Origin: Pseudoroseicyclus_A sp041714655
GTDB lineage: Bacteria; Pseudomonadota; Alphaproteobacteria; Rhodobacterales; Rhodobacteraceae
Assembly (NCBI RefSeq): GCF_041714655.1
Contig: NZ_CP168219.1
Coordinates: 248,001 to 312,000, forward strand
Direction: 5' to 3'
DNA: 64,000 bases
Both the position numbers and the translations under genes were made by a program. The notes under the pieces are model-generated. The model had not been told where the DNA came from and searched no databases. It saw only the letters and a list, made by a program, of their open reading frames with translations. This document shows positions 16,689 to 25,306 of this stretch, piece by piece. Every line of letters starts with the position of its first letter. Position 1 is the first letter of the stretch.

Positions 16689-17456
16689 TTAGAGCTCCGC
16701 CCTTGGGTGCCGCAGCAGCGTCACGTCGCGAAGCGTGACGCGGGTCATGCGCGGGCTTTCGAAGATGAGGTCGAGCCAGAGCCGCTCGATGCGCTTCTCG
16801 TCGAGCGTGGCATAGCCGAGGTCGAAGGCGACCTCCGCCCCGCCCGCCGGCACCTCGCGCACGATCTGCTCGGTGTTCGGCCCGTGGCGGAGGTTCAGCC
16901 GCGCGAAGAGCTCGAGCGGCCGCTCCATCTCGGCGGTGAGGTTCAGCCGCACCACGTGGCGCCGCCCGAGCCCCGCCGCGGCCTCCGCCGGCAGCTCGAG
17001 CACCAGCGACAGGAAGCTGCCCTCGAAGGCGAAGACCTCGACCTCCAGCCCGAAGGGCGGCGTCTGGCCTGCCGCGCCGTTCCGCACCTGCCGCAGGATG
17101 ATCTCGCGCCGGGGGCAATCGTGAAAGAGCGTCACCTCCGGCCCGAGGGCAGAGCGGCTGCCGGCCCCGGCGAGGGCGGGGGTGGTCAGCGCGCTTTGCC
17201 ACAGGGCCGGGCGCCAGGCCCAGTCGCAGCCCGGCGGGCGGGCGATCTGAGGCTGACCATGGCGGGCGACGCCGAGCCGCCGGTCGGCGGCGGCGATGAC
17301 TTCGCCGAGCTCGTGGCGCAGGGCCTGCGCGGCCTCGGCCTGCGCGGCAAGGCGCGTCAGCCCGGCGCGGGGCGCCTTCTTCGCCCAGCGGGCCCAGCGC
17401 GCCGTCGACCTCTCGGTCAGCGCCCGCTCGACGCGGCTCATGCCTGTGCCTGCCAT
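16689..17456 (-). CDS. DUF6478-like hypothetical protein
   Basis: A 255-aa protein resembling the Rhodobacterales-restricted DUF6478 family as I recall it: a basic, helical N-terminus with many Ala/Arg/Trp residues (STARWARWAKKAPRAG), then PPGCDWAWRPALWQ near residue 75, and a beta-rich C-terminal half (EVTLFHDCPRREIILRQVRN onward). No catalytic motif or signal peptide is seen. The region FDLGYATLDEKRIERLWLDLIFE is well ordered. Family assignment is moderate; function is unknown. Confidence 0.7.
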   Translation of the reverse strand: MAGTGMSRVERALTERSTARWARWAKKAPRAGLTRLAAQAEAAQALRHELGEVIAAADRRLGVARHGQPQIARPPGCDWAWRPALWQSALTTPALAGAGSRSALGPEVTLFHDCPRREIILRQVRNGAAGQTPPFGLEVEVFAFEGSFLSLVLELPAEAAAGLGRRHVVRLNLTAEMERPLELFARLNLRHGPNTEQIVREVPAGGAEVAFDLGYATLDEKRIERLWLDLIFESPRMTRVTLRDVTLLRHPRAEL

Positions 17457-17508
17457 CTCCGCCCTCCTCGGCCCGGATTCTGCCAGTTCGCCCGACGGTT
17501 GAACAGGG

Positions 17509-18138
17509 TCAGCCGCCCTCTGCCTGGGCGGCGGGCCGGTTGGCCCCCCGGAAGGTCTCCGCCGCCTGTTCCAGAAGCTGCAGCCCGCCGTCGGTCGACA
17601 GCGGCGCCCGGGCGAGGCCGCGGAGCGCGATAGTCACCAGCCGCCCGCCGGTGTCGAAGAAGGCCCGCCATTCGCGGGTCTCGATCCCCGGGGCCGGCGG
17701 CGTGCCCTCGTCGGTGAAATGCACGAAGACGATCCCCTGCCGCGGGTCGACCGCGTCCACCGTCACTTCGGCGCCATCGCCGTCTTCCGACAGGAGCGTC
17801 GCCCCGGCGGCGGTCATCAGCAGCCCGGCCAGCTCGCCCTCCTGCCCGGCGACGGCGGCGGAGCCCGGCCGCCCCACCTGGATGGAAAGGAGCGCCTCGG
17901 CGGAGGGCATGATGTCGAGCGCCGAGATCAGCCCGCAGCCGGCGAAGAGCGCGAAGCCCTGGCTCGGCCGGCTGGCCTGCGTGTCGGCGCAATAGCCATA
18001 GGGCGCGGTGGCGACGACATCGCCGTCATAGAGCGCGATGGCGCGGGTGCCCTCGTCGGTCGGCGCGCCGAAGGTGGAGAGATTCGCCTCGCAGCCGGCG
18101 AGGGCGAGAAGCCCAAGGGCGGCGGCGAGGCGGCGCAT
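17509..18138 (-). CDS. Predicted lipoprotein of unknown function
   Basis: A 209-aa protein with a short signal and lipobox (LGLLALAGC, Cys 16), so probably anchored to a membrane facing the periplasm. The mature part contains two further cysteines (GYCADT, FAGCGL) and a predicted beta-rich fold. I do not recognise the family. It starts 3 bases after the ilvD stop codon, so it is transcribed with ilvD, though a link to branched-chain amino-acid synthesis is not implied. The start is fixed by the signal peptide. Confidence 0.75.
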   Translation of the reverse strand: MRRLAAALGLLALAGCEANLSTFGAPTDEGTRAIALYDGDVVATAPYGYCADTQASRPSQGFALFAGCGLISALDIMPSAEALLSIQVGRPGSAAVAGQEGELAGLLMTAAGATLLSEDGDGAEVTVDAVDPRQGIVFVHFTDEGTPPAPGIETREWRAFFDTGGRLVTIALRGLARAPLSTDGGLQLLEQAAETFRGANRPAAQAEGG

Positions 18139-18141
18139 GGC

Positions 18142-19905
18142 TCAGAGATCCATGTACTGGTGCTTTTCGGCCTTGCCGCCGGGATGCGTCACCGCCCCCT
18201 GACGTGCACCGCCGACCTGCTGGGCGAATTTCCACAGCGCGCCCGAGGCGTAGATCGTCTCGCGCGGGCCGGCCCAGGCCTCTTTCCGGGCGGCGAATTC
18301 CTCGTCGGAGAGCGCCACCGAGATCTCGCCCTTGATGGCGTCGATGGTGATGACATCGCCGTCCTTCAGGAAGGCGATCGGCCCGCCATGCGCGGCCTCG
18401 GGGCCGACATGGCCGACGCAGAAGCCCCGCGTGGCGCCCGAGAAGCGGCCGTCGGTGATCAGCGCGACCTTCTTGCCCATCCCCTGGCCCGAAAGGGCGG
18501 CGGTGGTGGCGAGCATCTCGCGCATGCCCGGGCCGCCGGCCGGCCCCTCGTTGCGGATGACGATGACCTCGCCCTCCTTGTAGCTGCGCGCCTTGACGGC
18601 CTCGAAGGCGTCTTCCTCGCATTCGAAAACGCGGGCGGGGCCGGAGAACACCTGCTGCTCCTCGGTCATGCCGGCGACCTTCACGATGGCGCCGTCGGGG
18701 GCGAGGTTGCCCTTGAGCCCGACGACACCGCCGGTCTTGGTGATCGGCGTCTCGACGGGGTGGATGACGCGGCCATCGGCCTTGCCGGCGATCTTGTCGA
18801 GCGCCTCGCCGAGGGTCTCGCCGGAGGCGGTCATGCAATCCTCATGGAGAAGGCCCGCCTTGCGCAGCTCCTTCATCACCACCGGCACGCCGCCGGCCTC
18901 GTAGAGATCCTTGGCGACGAACTGGCCGCCCGGCTTCAGGTCGACGAAATAGGGCGTGTCGCGGAAGATGTCGCAGACGTCGAAGAGGTCGAAATCGATC
19001 CCCGCCTCATGGGCGATGGCCGGCAGGTGCAGGCCGGCATTGGTCGAGCCGCCGGTGCAGGCGACGACGCGGGCGGCGTTCTCGAGGCTCTTGCGCGTCA
19101 CCACGTCGCGGGCCCGGATGTTCTTCTCGATGAGCTGCATCACCGCCTGGCCGGAGGCCTCGCCATATTGGTCGCGGCTCTCGTACGGGGCGGGCGCGCC
19201 CGAGGAGTTGAGGAGCGCAAGGCCGATGGCCTCGGAGACGCAGGCCATGGTGTTCGCGGTGAACTGCCCGCCGCAGGCCCCGGCGGAGGGGCAGGCGACC
19301 CGCTCGAGCACGGCCAGCGCCGCGTCGGAAAGCGTGCCGTTCTGGTGGCGGCCGACGGCCTCGAACATGTCCTGCACGGTGAGGTCGCGGGTGGCGAAAT
19401 CCTCGGGCACATCGGCGCCGGCGGGCACCTTGCCCGGCAGGATCGAGCCGCCGTAGATGAAGACGGAGGGCACGTTCAGCCGCACCATGGCCATCATCAT
19501 GCCAGGCAGCGACTTGTCGCAACCGGCGAGGCCGACGAGCGCGTCATAGCAATGCCCGCGCATGGTGAGCTCGACGGTATCGGCGATGGCCTCGCGGCTG
19601 GCGAGCGAGGAGCGCATGCCCTCATGGCCCATGGCGATGCCGTCGGTGACGGTGATGGTGGTGAACTCCCGCGGCGTGCCCGAGGCGGCCTTGACGCCGA
19701 GCTTCACGGCCTGCGCCTGGCGGTTGAGCGAGATATTGCAGGGGGCGGCCTCGTTCCAGCAGGTGGCGACGCCGACGAGCGGCTGCGCGATCTCGTCCTC
19801 CGACATGCCCATGGCATAATAGTAGGAGCGGTGGGGCGCGCGGGCCGGCCCTTCCGTCACATGACGGCTAGGCAGGCGCGACTTGTCGAACGGGCGTTTC
19901 AGCAT
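18142..19905 (-). CDS. ilvD: Dihydroxy-acid dehydratase
   Basis: Penultimate step of isoleucine and valine synthesis: dehydrates 2,3-dihydroxy-3-methyl acids to 2-keto acids using an Fe-S cluster. The 587-aa protein carries the cluster cysteines in VATCWNEAAPC, GLAGCDKSLPGMMMA and VVACTGGSTNAGLHL. The C-terminal domain has ITDGRFSGATRGFCVGHVGPEA. The frame stays open to 20148, but MLKRPFDKSRLPSRHVTEGP (19905) is the conserved start. ilvE, which uses the products of this pathway, lies at 40 kb. Confidence 0.97.
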   Translation of the reverse strand: MLKRPFDKSRLPSRHVTEGPARAPHRSYYYAMGMSEDEIAQPLVGVATCWNEAAPCNISLNRQAQAVKLGVKAASGTPREFTTITVTDGIAMGHEGMRSSLASREAIADTVELTMRGHCYDALVGLAGCDKSLPGMMMAMVRLNVPSVFIYGGSILPGKVPAGADVPEDFATRDLTVQDMFEAVGRHQNGTLSDAALAVLERVACPSAGACGGQFTANTMACVSEAIGLALLNSSGAPAPYESRDQYGEASGQAVMQLIEKNIRARDVVTRKSLENAARVVACTGGSTNAGLHLPAIAHEAGIDFDLFDVCDIFRDTPYFVDLKPGGQFVAKDLYEAGGVPVVMKELRKAGLLHEDCMTASGETLGEALDKIAGKADGRVIHPVETPITKTGGVVGLKGNLAPDGAIVKVAGMTEEQQVFSGPARVFECEEDAFEAVKARSYKEGEVIVIRNEGPAGGPGMREMLATTAALSGQGMGKKVALITDGRFSGATRGFCVGHVGPEAAHGGPIAFLKDGDVITIDAIKGEISVALSDEEFAARKEAWAGPRETIYASGALWKFAQQVGGARQGAVTHPGGKAEKHQYMDL

Positions 19906-20343
19906 GTCTCTTCCCTGGGGTGTGCGAGGCCAGTGGTATCGGTGGGGGAGGCATAGACCCCGGCCGCCCATGGCACAAGCGTCCCGGGCGCGCGGGCGGG
20001 CGCTCCGTTCGAGCGGCGCGCGGGACTGCGGCGTGGCGCGCCGGGACCTTCGGTGCCTCCGGCGGAGGTATTTTGGGCCAGATGAAGCCAGGGCGGTCCA
20101 CCCTGCCCCGACCGCGGTGCGGTGACCGGCGACGGGGCTGGGCTTCACCTGGCACGGTCATCGGCATGCCTGCCTGTACCGTGGGAGGAGTTTGGGACAT
20201 CTTGGTAAAGAGAGCCCTAACGCCTCCTTCATCTGGCCGGAAACATGCCGGAGGTGTGGAGGCAGGGCCTCCACCCGGCCCGGAACGGGCCGGCGCCCCC
20301 CCAAGCTGGACAGAACCCCCCGGAGCCCCTATCTCCGCCCCTC
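19906..20343. other. 438-bp gene-free region with terminator-like motifs
   Basis: Divergent intergenic space between ilvD and smpB. It should hold both promoters, but I cannot place them with confidence. It contains two terminator-like units in opposite orientation. One is CCTCC-GGC-GGAGG plus TATTTTGGGCCAGATGAAG at 20057-20087 (plus strand). The other, read on the minus strand, is the hairpin GTGGAGG/CCTCCAC at 20255-20273 followed by CCGGCCAGATGAAGG at about 20226-20240. No gene stands directly upstream of either in the matching direction. Open frames here are not credible. Confidence 0.6.
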
Positions 20344-20814
20344 ATGGCCAAGGACAGTGACAACTACAAGGTTATCGCCGAGAACCGCCGCGCCCGGTTC
20401 GATTACGCGATCGAGGATGACCTCGAATGCGGGATCGTGCTCACCGGCTCGGAGGTGAAGTCCCTGCGCACCGGCCAGTCCAACATCGCCGAGAGCTATG
20501 CCTCGGTCGAGAATGGCGAGCTCTGGCTCACCAATGCCTATATCGCCCCCTACGAGCCGGCGAAAACCTGGGGCCACGAGCCCCGGCGGCGGCGCAAGCT
20601 GCTCGTCTCGCGCCGCGAGCTGTCGCGGCTGTGGAACGGCACGGCGCGGGAGGGCATGACGATCGTGCCGCTCGTCATGTATTTCAACCATCGCGGCATG
20701 GTGAAGCTGAAGGTGGCGCTGGCGAAGGGCAAGAGAACCGTCGACAAGCGCGAGACCCAGGCCAAGCGCGACTGGAACCGGCAGAAGCAGCGGCTCCTGA
20801 AAGAGCACGGCTGA
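20344..20814 (+). CDS. smpB: SsrA-binding protein
   Basis: Binds tmRNA and delivers it to stalled ribosomes in trans-translation. The 156-aa protein has the complete SmpB core: IAENRRARFDYAIEDDLECGIVLTGSEVKSLR, LWLTNAYIAPYE, RRRRKLLVSRRELSRL and the KVALAKGKRTVDKR segment. The basic tail KRDWNRQKQRLLKEHG inserts into the decoding site in this family. Length is normal. The tmRNA gene ssrA is not in the window. Confidence 0.97.
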   Translation: MAKDSDNYKVIAENRRARFDYAIEDDLECGIVLTGSEVKSLRTGQSNIAESYASVENGELWLTNAYIAPYEPAKTWGHEPRRRRKLLVSRRELSRLWNGTAREGMTIVPLVMYFNHRGMVKLKVALAKGKRTVDKRETQAKRDWNRQKQRLLKEHG

Positions 20815-20891
20815 GCGGACTTCCCCCGCGGATTACGACCGCGTGACAAGGCGTTGCACTGCGCCGCGCGGCTCTGCTAGCACATCGCCCC

Positions 20892-21179
20892 ATGTGGGAA
20901 CTGGTGCTCATAGATGCCGTCTCGGGCCTTCTGGCCGGGCTCTTCATCGCGCTCATCTTTCTGCGGTTCCGCCTGATGCTCGCCTCCGGCGCGCTCGGCG
21001 GCATCCTGGCCGGGCGCATCTGGGACAGCCTCCGGCCGACCGGCCTCGTCGACACCGCCGGGGTCACCGCCTCGCTCGATCTGTCGCTCTCGGGGCTGAT
21101 GCCGCATCTCGTGGCCGGCTCGGCGGGCGGCTTCGCCCTGGCCGGGCTGGCGGCGCTGGCCATCGGCCGGCGCGGCTGA
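20892..21179 (+). CDS. Small membrane protein of unknown function
   Basis: A 95-aa protein with two or three likely membrane helices: residues about 5-25 (IDAVSGLLAGLFIALIF), 28-44 and 70-91 (LVAGSAGGFALAGLAALAIG). There is no signal peptide cleavage site and no recognisable domain. Coding support comes from codon bias and from a compact fit between smpB and the sulfurtransferase gene. Function is unknown. Confidence 0.6.
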   Translation: MWELVLIDAVSGLLAGLFIALIFLRFRLMLASGALGGILAGRIWDSLRPTGLVDTAGVTASLDLSLSGLMPHLVAGSAGGFALAGLAALAIGRRG

Positions 21180-21283
21180 TGCCCCGGCAGAAGCCCGCCC
21201 GGCGGGCCGCTCCCTTGTGCGCTTGCGGCGCCCGCGCTAGGGGGCGGTGACGCGCCTCGGCGCGGGGGCGAAGAGGTGCGGCG

Positions 21284-22162
21284 ATGGACGATCCCGAGGT
21301 TCTGGTCTCCACCGGCTGGCTGGCCGGGGCGCTGGACGCGCCGGATCTGCGCGTCCTCGACGCCTCGTGGTATCTGCCCGACATGGGCCGCGACGCCGCC
21401 GGCGAATTCGCCGATGCGCATATCCCCGGCGCCGCCTTCTTCGACATCGACGCGCTCAGCGACCCAGAGAGCCCCCTGCCGCACATGCTGCCGCCCGAAG
21501 CCTGGCTGGCTCCGCGGCTGGCGGCGCTGGGCCTCCGCGACGGCGACCGGGTGGTGGTCTATGACGGCGCCGGGCTTTTCTCGGCGGCGCGGGTCTGGTG
21601 GATGCTGTCGCTCCTCGGCCGCTTCGCCTCCGTCGCCGTGCTCGACGGCGGCCTGCCGAAATGGCGGGCGGAGGGGCACCCGCTGGTCGCCGGCCCCGCC
21701 GGCCCGGCCCTGCCGCGCGAGGGGGCCGTGACGCTGACGCGCCGCCCGGGGCGGCTCGCCGATGCGGCCGCCGTGGCCGGGGCCCGCGCCGCCGGGACGG
21801 AGGTCATCGACGCCCGCCCGCCGGCGCGTTTCCGCGGCGAGGCGGCGGAGCCGCGCCCCGGGCTCCGCGCCGGGCATGTGCCGGGCAGCCGCAACGTCTT
21901 CTTCAAGGACCTCCTGAACGCCGACGGCACGATGAAGGCGCCCGAGGCGCTCCGCGCCGCCTTCGAGGCCGCGGGGGTGGACCTTTCCCGCCCGGCGATC
22001 ACCTCCTGCGGCTCGGGCGTCACCGCCGCCGTGCTCAGCCTGGCGCTGGCGCGGATCGGCAAGCGGGATCATGCGCTCTATGACGGCTCCTGGGCCGAAT
22101 GGGGCCAAGAGACGGGTATGGACAGCGACCGCCCGGTCGCCACTGGAGAAAGCGATGTTTGA
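21284..22162 (+). CDS. sseA: 3-Mercaptopyruvate/thiosulfate sulfurtransferase
   Basis: A two-rhodanese-domain sulfurtransferase, 292 aa, that moves sulfur from 3-mercaptopyruvate (or thiosulfate) to thiol acceptors or cyanide. The inactive N-terminal rhodanese domain covers about 5-140; the catalytic domain covers about 155-285. The active-site loop ITSCGSGVTAAVL is of the CG[SG]GVT(A/S) form that favours mercaptopyruvate. The next gene, an aminotransferase, overlaps its 3' end by 8 bases, so the two are coupled. An aminotransferase acting on cysteine would supply 3-mercaptopyruvate. Confidence 0.9.
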   Translation: MDDPEVLVSTGWLAGALDAPDLRVLDASWYLPDMGRDAAGEFADAHIPGAAFFDIDALSDPESPLPHMLPPEAWLAPRLAALGLRDGDRVVVYDGAGLFSAARVWWMLSLLGRFASVAVLDGGLPKWRAEGHPLVAGPAGPALPREGAVTLTRRPGRLADAAAVAGARAAGTEVIDARPPARFRGEAAEPRPGLRAGHVPGSRNVFFKDLLNADGTMKAPEALRAAFEAAGVDLSRPAITSCGSGVTAAVLSLALARIGKRDHALYDGSWAEWGQETGMDSDRPVATGESDV

Positions 22163-23336
22163 GACCCTGAGCGAGCCGGCGCCCGACAAGATCCTGGCGC
22201 TGATGGCGATGTACCGGGCGGATGACCGGCCGACGAAGATCGACCTCGGCGTCGGCGTCTACAAGGATGCGCGCGGCGTGACCCTGGTCATGCGCGCCGT
22301 GAAGGCCGCCGAGGCGCGGATCCTCAAGGATCAGGAGAGCAAGAGCTACACCGGCCTCGCGGGTGACCCCGCCTATGCCGAGGCGATGATCGGGCTGCTC
22401 CTCGGCGCGGAGGCCCCGCGCGAGCGCCTCGCCGCCGTGGCGACGCCGGGCGGCACCGGCGCCGTCCGCCAGGCCTTCGAGCTGGTGAAGATGGCGCGCC
22501 CGGGCGGGGTCGTCTGGTACTCCGAGCCGACCTGGCCGAACCATGTGTCGATCCTCAACTATCTCGGCCTCGAGGCGCGGCCCTACCGCTACTTCGACGA
22601 GGCGAGCGGCGAGGTGGATGCCGCCGGCATGCTGGCCGCACTGGAGGCGGTCGGGGAGGGCGATGTCGTGCTCCTCCACGGCTGCTGCCACAACCCGACG
22701 GGCGCCAACCTCACCGGGGCGGACTGGGACCGGGTAGTGGCGCTCCTGAACGCCAAGGGCGCGCTGCCGATGGTCGACATCGCCTACCAGGGCTTCGGCG
22801 ACGGGCTGGAGGCGGATGCGCTGGGGCTTCGCACCATCGTCGCGGGCTGCCCGGAGGCGCTGATCGCGGCCTCCTGCTCGAAGAACTTCGGCATCTACCG
22901 CGAGCGGGCGGGACTCCTGGTGGCGCTGGCGGCGGATGCGGCCGGGGCGAAGCTCGCCCAGGGCAACCTCGCCTTCCTCAATAGGCAGAACTATTCCTTC
23001 CCGCCCGACCATGGCGCGCGGGTGGTGACCGAGATCCTGACGGACGAGGCGCTGCGCGCCGACTGGCAGGAGGAGCTGGAGCAGATGCGGGAGGGCATGC
23101 TGGCGCTCCGCCAGCAGCTCGCCGACGAGCTTCGCCGGCTGACGAATTCGGACAGGTTCGACTTCGTGGCGCGGCACCGCGGGATGTTCTCGCGGCTGGG
23201 TCTGACGCCCGATGAGGTGACGCGGCTCCGCGAGGAGCATGCCGTCTACATGGTGGGTGACAGCCGCATCAATATCGCCGGCCTCAATGCCGAGACGGTG
23301 CCGGTGCTGGCGAAGGCGATCGCCTCGGTGATCTGA
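22155..23336 (+). CDS. Class I aspartate/aromatic aminotransferase
   Basis: A PLP-dependent aminotransferase of the AAT I-alpha group (AspC/TyrB-like), 393 aa. Visible features are KIDLGVGVYKDARG at the N-terminus, GCCHNPTGANL, the YQGFGDG motif, the PLP lysine in SCSKNFGIYRERAG, and the substrate-carboxylate Arg in GDSRINIAGLN near the C-terminus. It interconverts aspartate, aromatic amino acids and their keto acids with 2-oxoglutarate; cysteine transamination is known for this group. The ATG lies inside sseA (8-base overlap). The start codon is fixed by MFETLSEPAPDKILALM. Confidence 0.93.
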   Translation: MFETLSEPAPDKILALMAMYRADDRPTKIDLGVGVYKDARGVTLVMRAVKAAEARILKDQESKSYTGLAGDPAYAEAMIGLLLGAEAPRERLAAVATPGGTGAVRQAFELVKMARPGGVVWYSEPTWPNHVSILNYLGLEARPYRYFDEASGEVDAAGMLAALEAVGEGDVVLLHGCCHNPTGANLTGADWDRVVALLNAKGALPMVDIAYQGFGDGLEADALGLRTIVAGCPEALIAASCSKNFGIYRERAGLLVALAADAAGAKLAQGNLAFLNRQNYSFPPDHGARVVTEILTDEALRADWQEELEQMREGMLALRQQLADELRRLTNSDRFDFVARHRGMFSRLGLTPDEVTRLREEHAVYMVGDSRINIAGLNAETVPVLAKAIASVI

Positions 23337-23451
23337 CGCGCCTCGGCCGCGCCCTTGCGGGCGCGGCTCGGGAGTCCCTGCGTAGTCCTGACGCTCGTCC
23401 GTTTCCCCGCCCGGGTCGCGCGGCGATGGTGTGCCCGGTTGCGAGGGGAAA

Positions 23452-23475
23452 GGTGGGTTACAAACCCACCCTACG
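23452..23475. repeat. REP-like palindrome, GTGGGTT-ACA-AACCCAC type
   Basis: GGTGGGTTACAAACCCACC followed by CTACG. Near-identical copies lie at 33865-33888, 38722-38745 and 38816-38838. Read from the foot it is CGTAG + hairpin, the layout of RAYT-associated REPs. It lies 24 bases before copy 1 of the long repeat, in a 425-base gene-free region (23337-23761). Confidence 0.75.
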
Positions 23476-23499
23476 CCAGGTCGAGACAGTCGAGCTGTG

Positions 23500-23665
23500 C
23501 CCCGCCCGGTACGCGCCGCAGGCGCAGGGCGAGCGCCGGCCCGTCCCGCGGGCCGGCGCTCTCGTGGGGCAGCGCGCCGCTCTGAGCGGGGGAAGTGGCT
23601 GCACCATAAAGCGCGATGCGGAAGCGGCGGGAGCGCCACCCCCCGGGCCGGCGCTTGCCCTGCGC
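23500..23665. repeat. Long inverted-end repeat, copy 1
   Basis: 166-bp unit. It starts with an 18-base conserved head (CCCCGCCCGGTACGCGCC). Then come inverted ends of 22 bp (23522-23543 and 23644-23665, core GCGCAGGGCGAGCGCCGG) with one mismatch. Inside, the left end can also pair with an adjacent copy of GCGGGCCGGCGCTC, and the centre has the conserved ACCATAAAGC. The other copies are at 33673-33837 and 38524-38691. No open frame is conserved, so this is a non-autonomous repeat or a structured RNA. Confidence 0.85.
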
Positions 23666-23703
23666 GGCACCGTTTGAGCCCCATCCTGCGCCCCGCCGCA
23701 CAA

Positions 23704-23730
23704 CAAAAAACCCGGGCGCGAACGCCCGGG
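23704..23730 (-). terminator. Terminator of the glnK-amtB operon
   Basis: CCCGGGCG-CGAA-CGCCCGGG, an 8-bp perfect stem with a CGAA (minus strand TTCG) tetraloop, followed on the minus strand by a run of seven T. It lies 32 bases past the amtB stop codon. A textbook rho-independent terminator. Confidence 0.9.
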
Positions 23731-23761
23731 CAGTTGGTCAAAGTGCTGACTGGAAGGAAGG

Positions 23762-25279
23762 TCAGCCCTTGGAGAACTCCGGATAGGCCTCCATGCCGAG
23801 TTCGGCGATGTCGAGACCGGCGATCTCGTCGTCGGCCGGGGCCCGGATGCCCATGACCATCTTCAGGATGAACCAGACGATCAGCGACACCACGAAGACG
23901 AAGGCGCCCACGATGATGATCGAGATCAGCTGGCCGCCCAGCGTGGCGTCGCCATTGGTGATGACCACCGCCAGCGTGCCCCAGATGCCGCAGACGAGGT
24001 GCACCGGGATGGCGCCGACCACGTCGTCGATCTTGAGTTTGTCCAGCATCGGCACCGCGAGGACCACGAGCACGCCACCGACGGCCCCGATCAGGGTCGC
24101 GGCGCCGAGGCCCGGCGTCAGCGGTTCGGCGGTGATCGAGACGAGGCCCGCCAGCGCGCCGTTCAGCACCATGGTGAGGTCCGGCTTGCGGTAGAGGATC
24201 TGCGTCAGGATCAGCGCCGCGAGAGCACCGCCCGCCGCCGCCGTATTGGTGTTGGCGAAGATGCGGGAGATGTCGGCCACGTTGCCGGCGGTATCCATGT
24301 AGAGCTGCGAGCCGCCGTTGAAGCCGAACCAGCCGAGCCACAGGATGAACGTGCCGAGCGTCGCGAGGGTCAGGTTGGACCCCGGCATCGGCACGACCTT
24401 GCCGTCCTTGTACTTGCCGATCCGCGGACCGAGGATCAGGGCGCCCGCAAGAGCGGCCCAGCCACCGACCGAGTGCACCACCGTCGAGCCGGCGAAGTCC
24501 AGGAAGCCGTAGTTGGCGTCGAGGAAGCCGCCGCCCCACTTCCAGGAGGCCTGGATCGGGTAGATGAGGCCGGTGAGGATCACCGTGAAGATCAGGAACG
24601 GCCAGAGCTTGATGCGCTCGGCGAGCGTGCCGGAGACGATCGAGGCGGTGGTCGCGCAGAACATCAGCTGGAAGAAGAAGTCCGAGCCGACGGAGGCATA
24701 GGTGAGATCGGTCTCGGTTTCGGCGAGGCCGACGGGCTCGAGCGAGGTCAGCGAGAAGGCGCCGAGCACGTTGCTGATGGTCCAGCCATCACCCGGATAC
24801 ATGAGGTTGTAGCCGATGAGGTAGTACATGATGGCGGCGATCGAGAAGAGCGCCACGTTCTTCATCAGCTGCATGGTGACGTTCTTCTGACGCACGAGGC
24901 CCGCCTCGAGCATCGAGAAGCCGGCGCCCATCCACATCACGAGGAAGCCCGTGACGAGGAACATGAACGTGGTGAAGATGTAGCCGATGTCTTCGTTCAG
25001 CGGCGTGTCGTCGACGGCAGTCTCTTCGGCGCCGTCCACGGCCAGCTCGTCGGCGACCTCGTCAGCCGCCTCATCCGCCAGCGCGGCGGCGTCTTCGGCG
25101 GTTTCCTCGATGGCCTCGCCGGTGTCTTCGGCGGCCTCTTCAATGGCGTCACCGGTATCCTCGAGCGCTTCCTCGGTGGCGGTGTCGTCCTGCGCCCAGC
25201 CCGCGTCGGGGACGGCGCTGATGCCGATGGACAGGAACGCCATCAACAGCGCCACCATCCAGAGTTTGAAAACCTTCAT
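23762..25279 (-). CDS. amtB: Ammonium transporter with acidic N-terminal extension
   Basis: A trimeric ammonium channel of the inner membrane, 505 aa. From about residue 97 the Amt core begins (IGYIFTTFMFLVTGFLVMWMGAGFSMLEAGLVRQKN), with about eleven membrane helices. Typical motifs are DFAGSTVVHSVGGWAALAGA and the C-terminal cytoplasmic tail ending LGMEAYPEFSKG, which contacts GlnK. Ahead of the core is a signal-like helix (1-29) and then about 65 residues rich in Glu, Asp, Ala and Thr, containing the repeat EDTG(D/E)AIEE. It is 27 bases downstream of glnK and shares its promoter, presumably induced by nitrogen limitation. Confidence 0.95.
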   Translation of the reverse strand: MKVFKLWMVALLMAFLSIGISAVPDAGWAQDDTATEEALEDTGDAIEEAAEDTGEAIEETAEDAAALADEAADEVADELAVDGAEETAVDDTPLNEDIGYIFTTFMFLVTGFLVMWMGAGFSMLEAGLVRQKNVTMQLMKNVALFSIAAIMYYLIGYNLMYPGDGWTISNVLGAFSLTSLEPVGLAETETDLTYASVGSDFFFQLMFCATTASIVSGTLAERIKLWPFLIFTVILTGLIYPIQASWKWGGGFLDANYGFLDFAGSTVVHSVGGWAALAGALILGPRIGKYKDGKVVPMPGSNLTLATLGTFILWLGWFGFNGGSQLYMDTAGNVADISRIFANTNTAAAGGALAALILTQILYRKPDLTMVLNGALAGLVSITAEPLTPGLGAATLIGAVGGVLVVLAVPMLDKLKIDDVVGAIPVHLVCGIWGTLAVVITNGDATLGGQLISIIIVGAFVFVVSLIVWFILKMVMGIRAPADDEIAGLDIAELGMEAYPEFSKG

Positions 25280-25306
25280 TGTCCCTTATCTCCCGTAATC
25301 CGCCGC

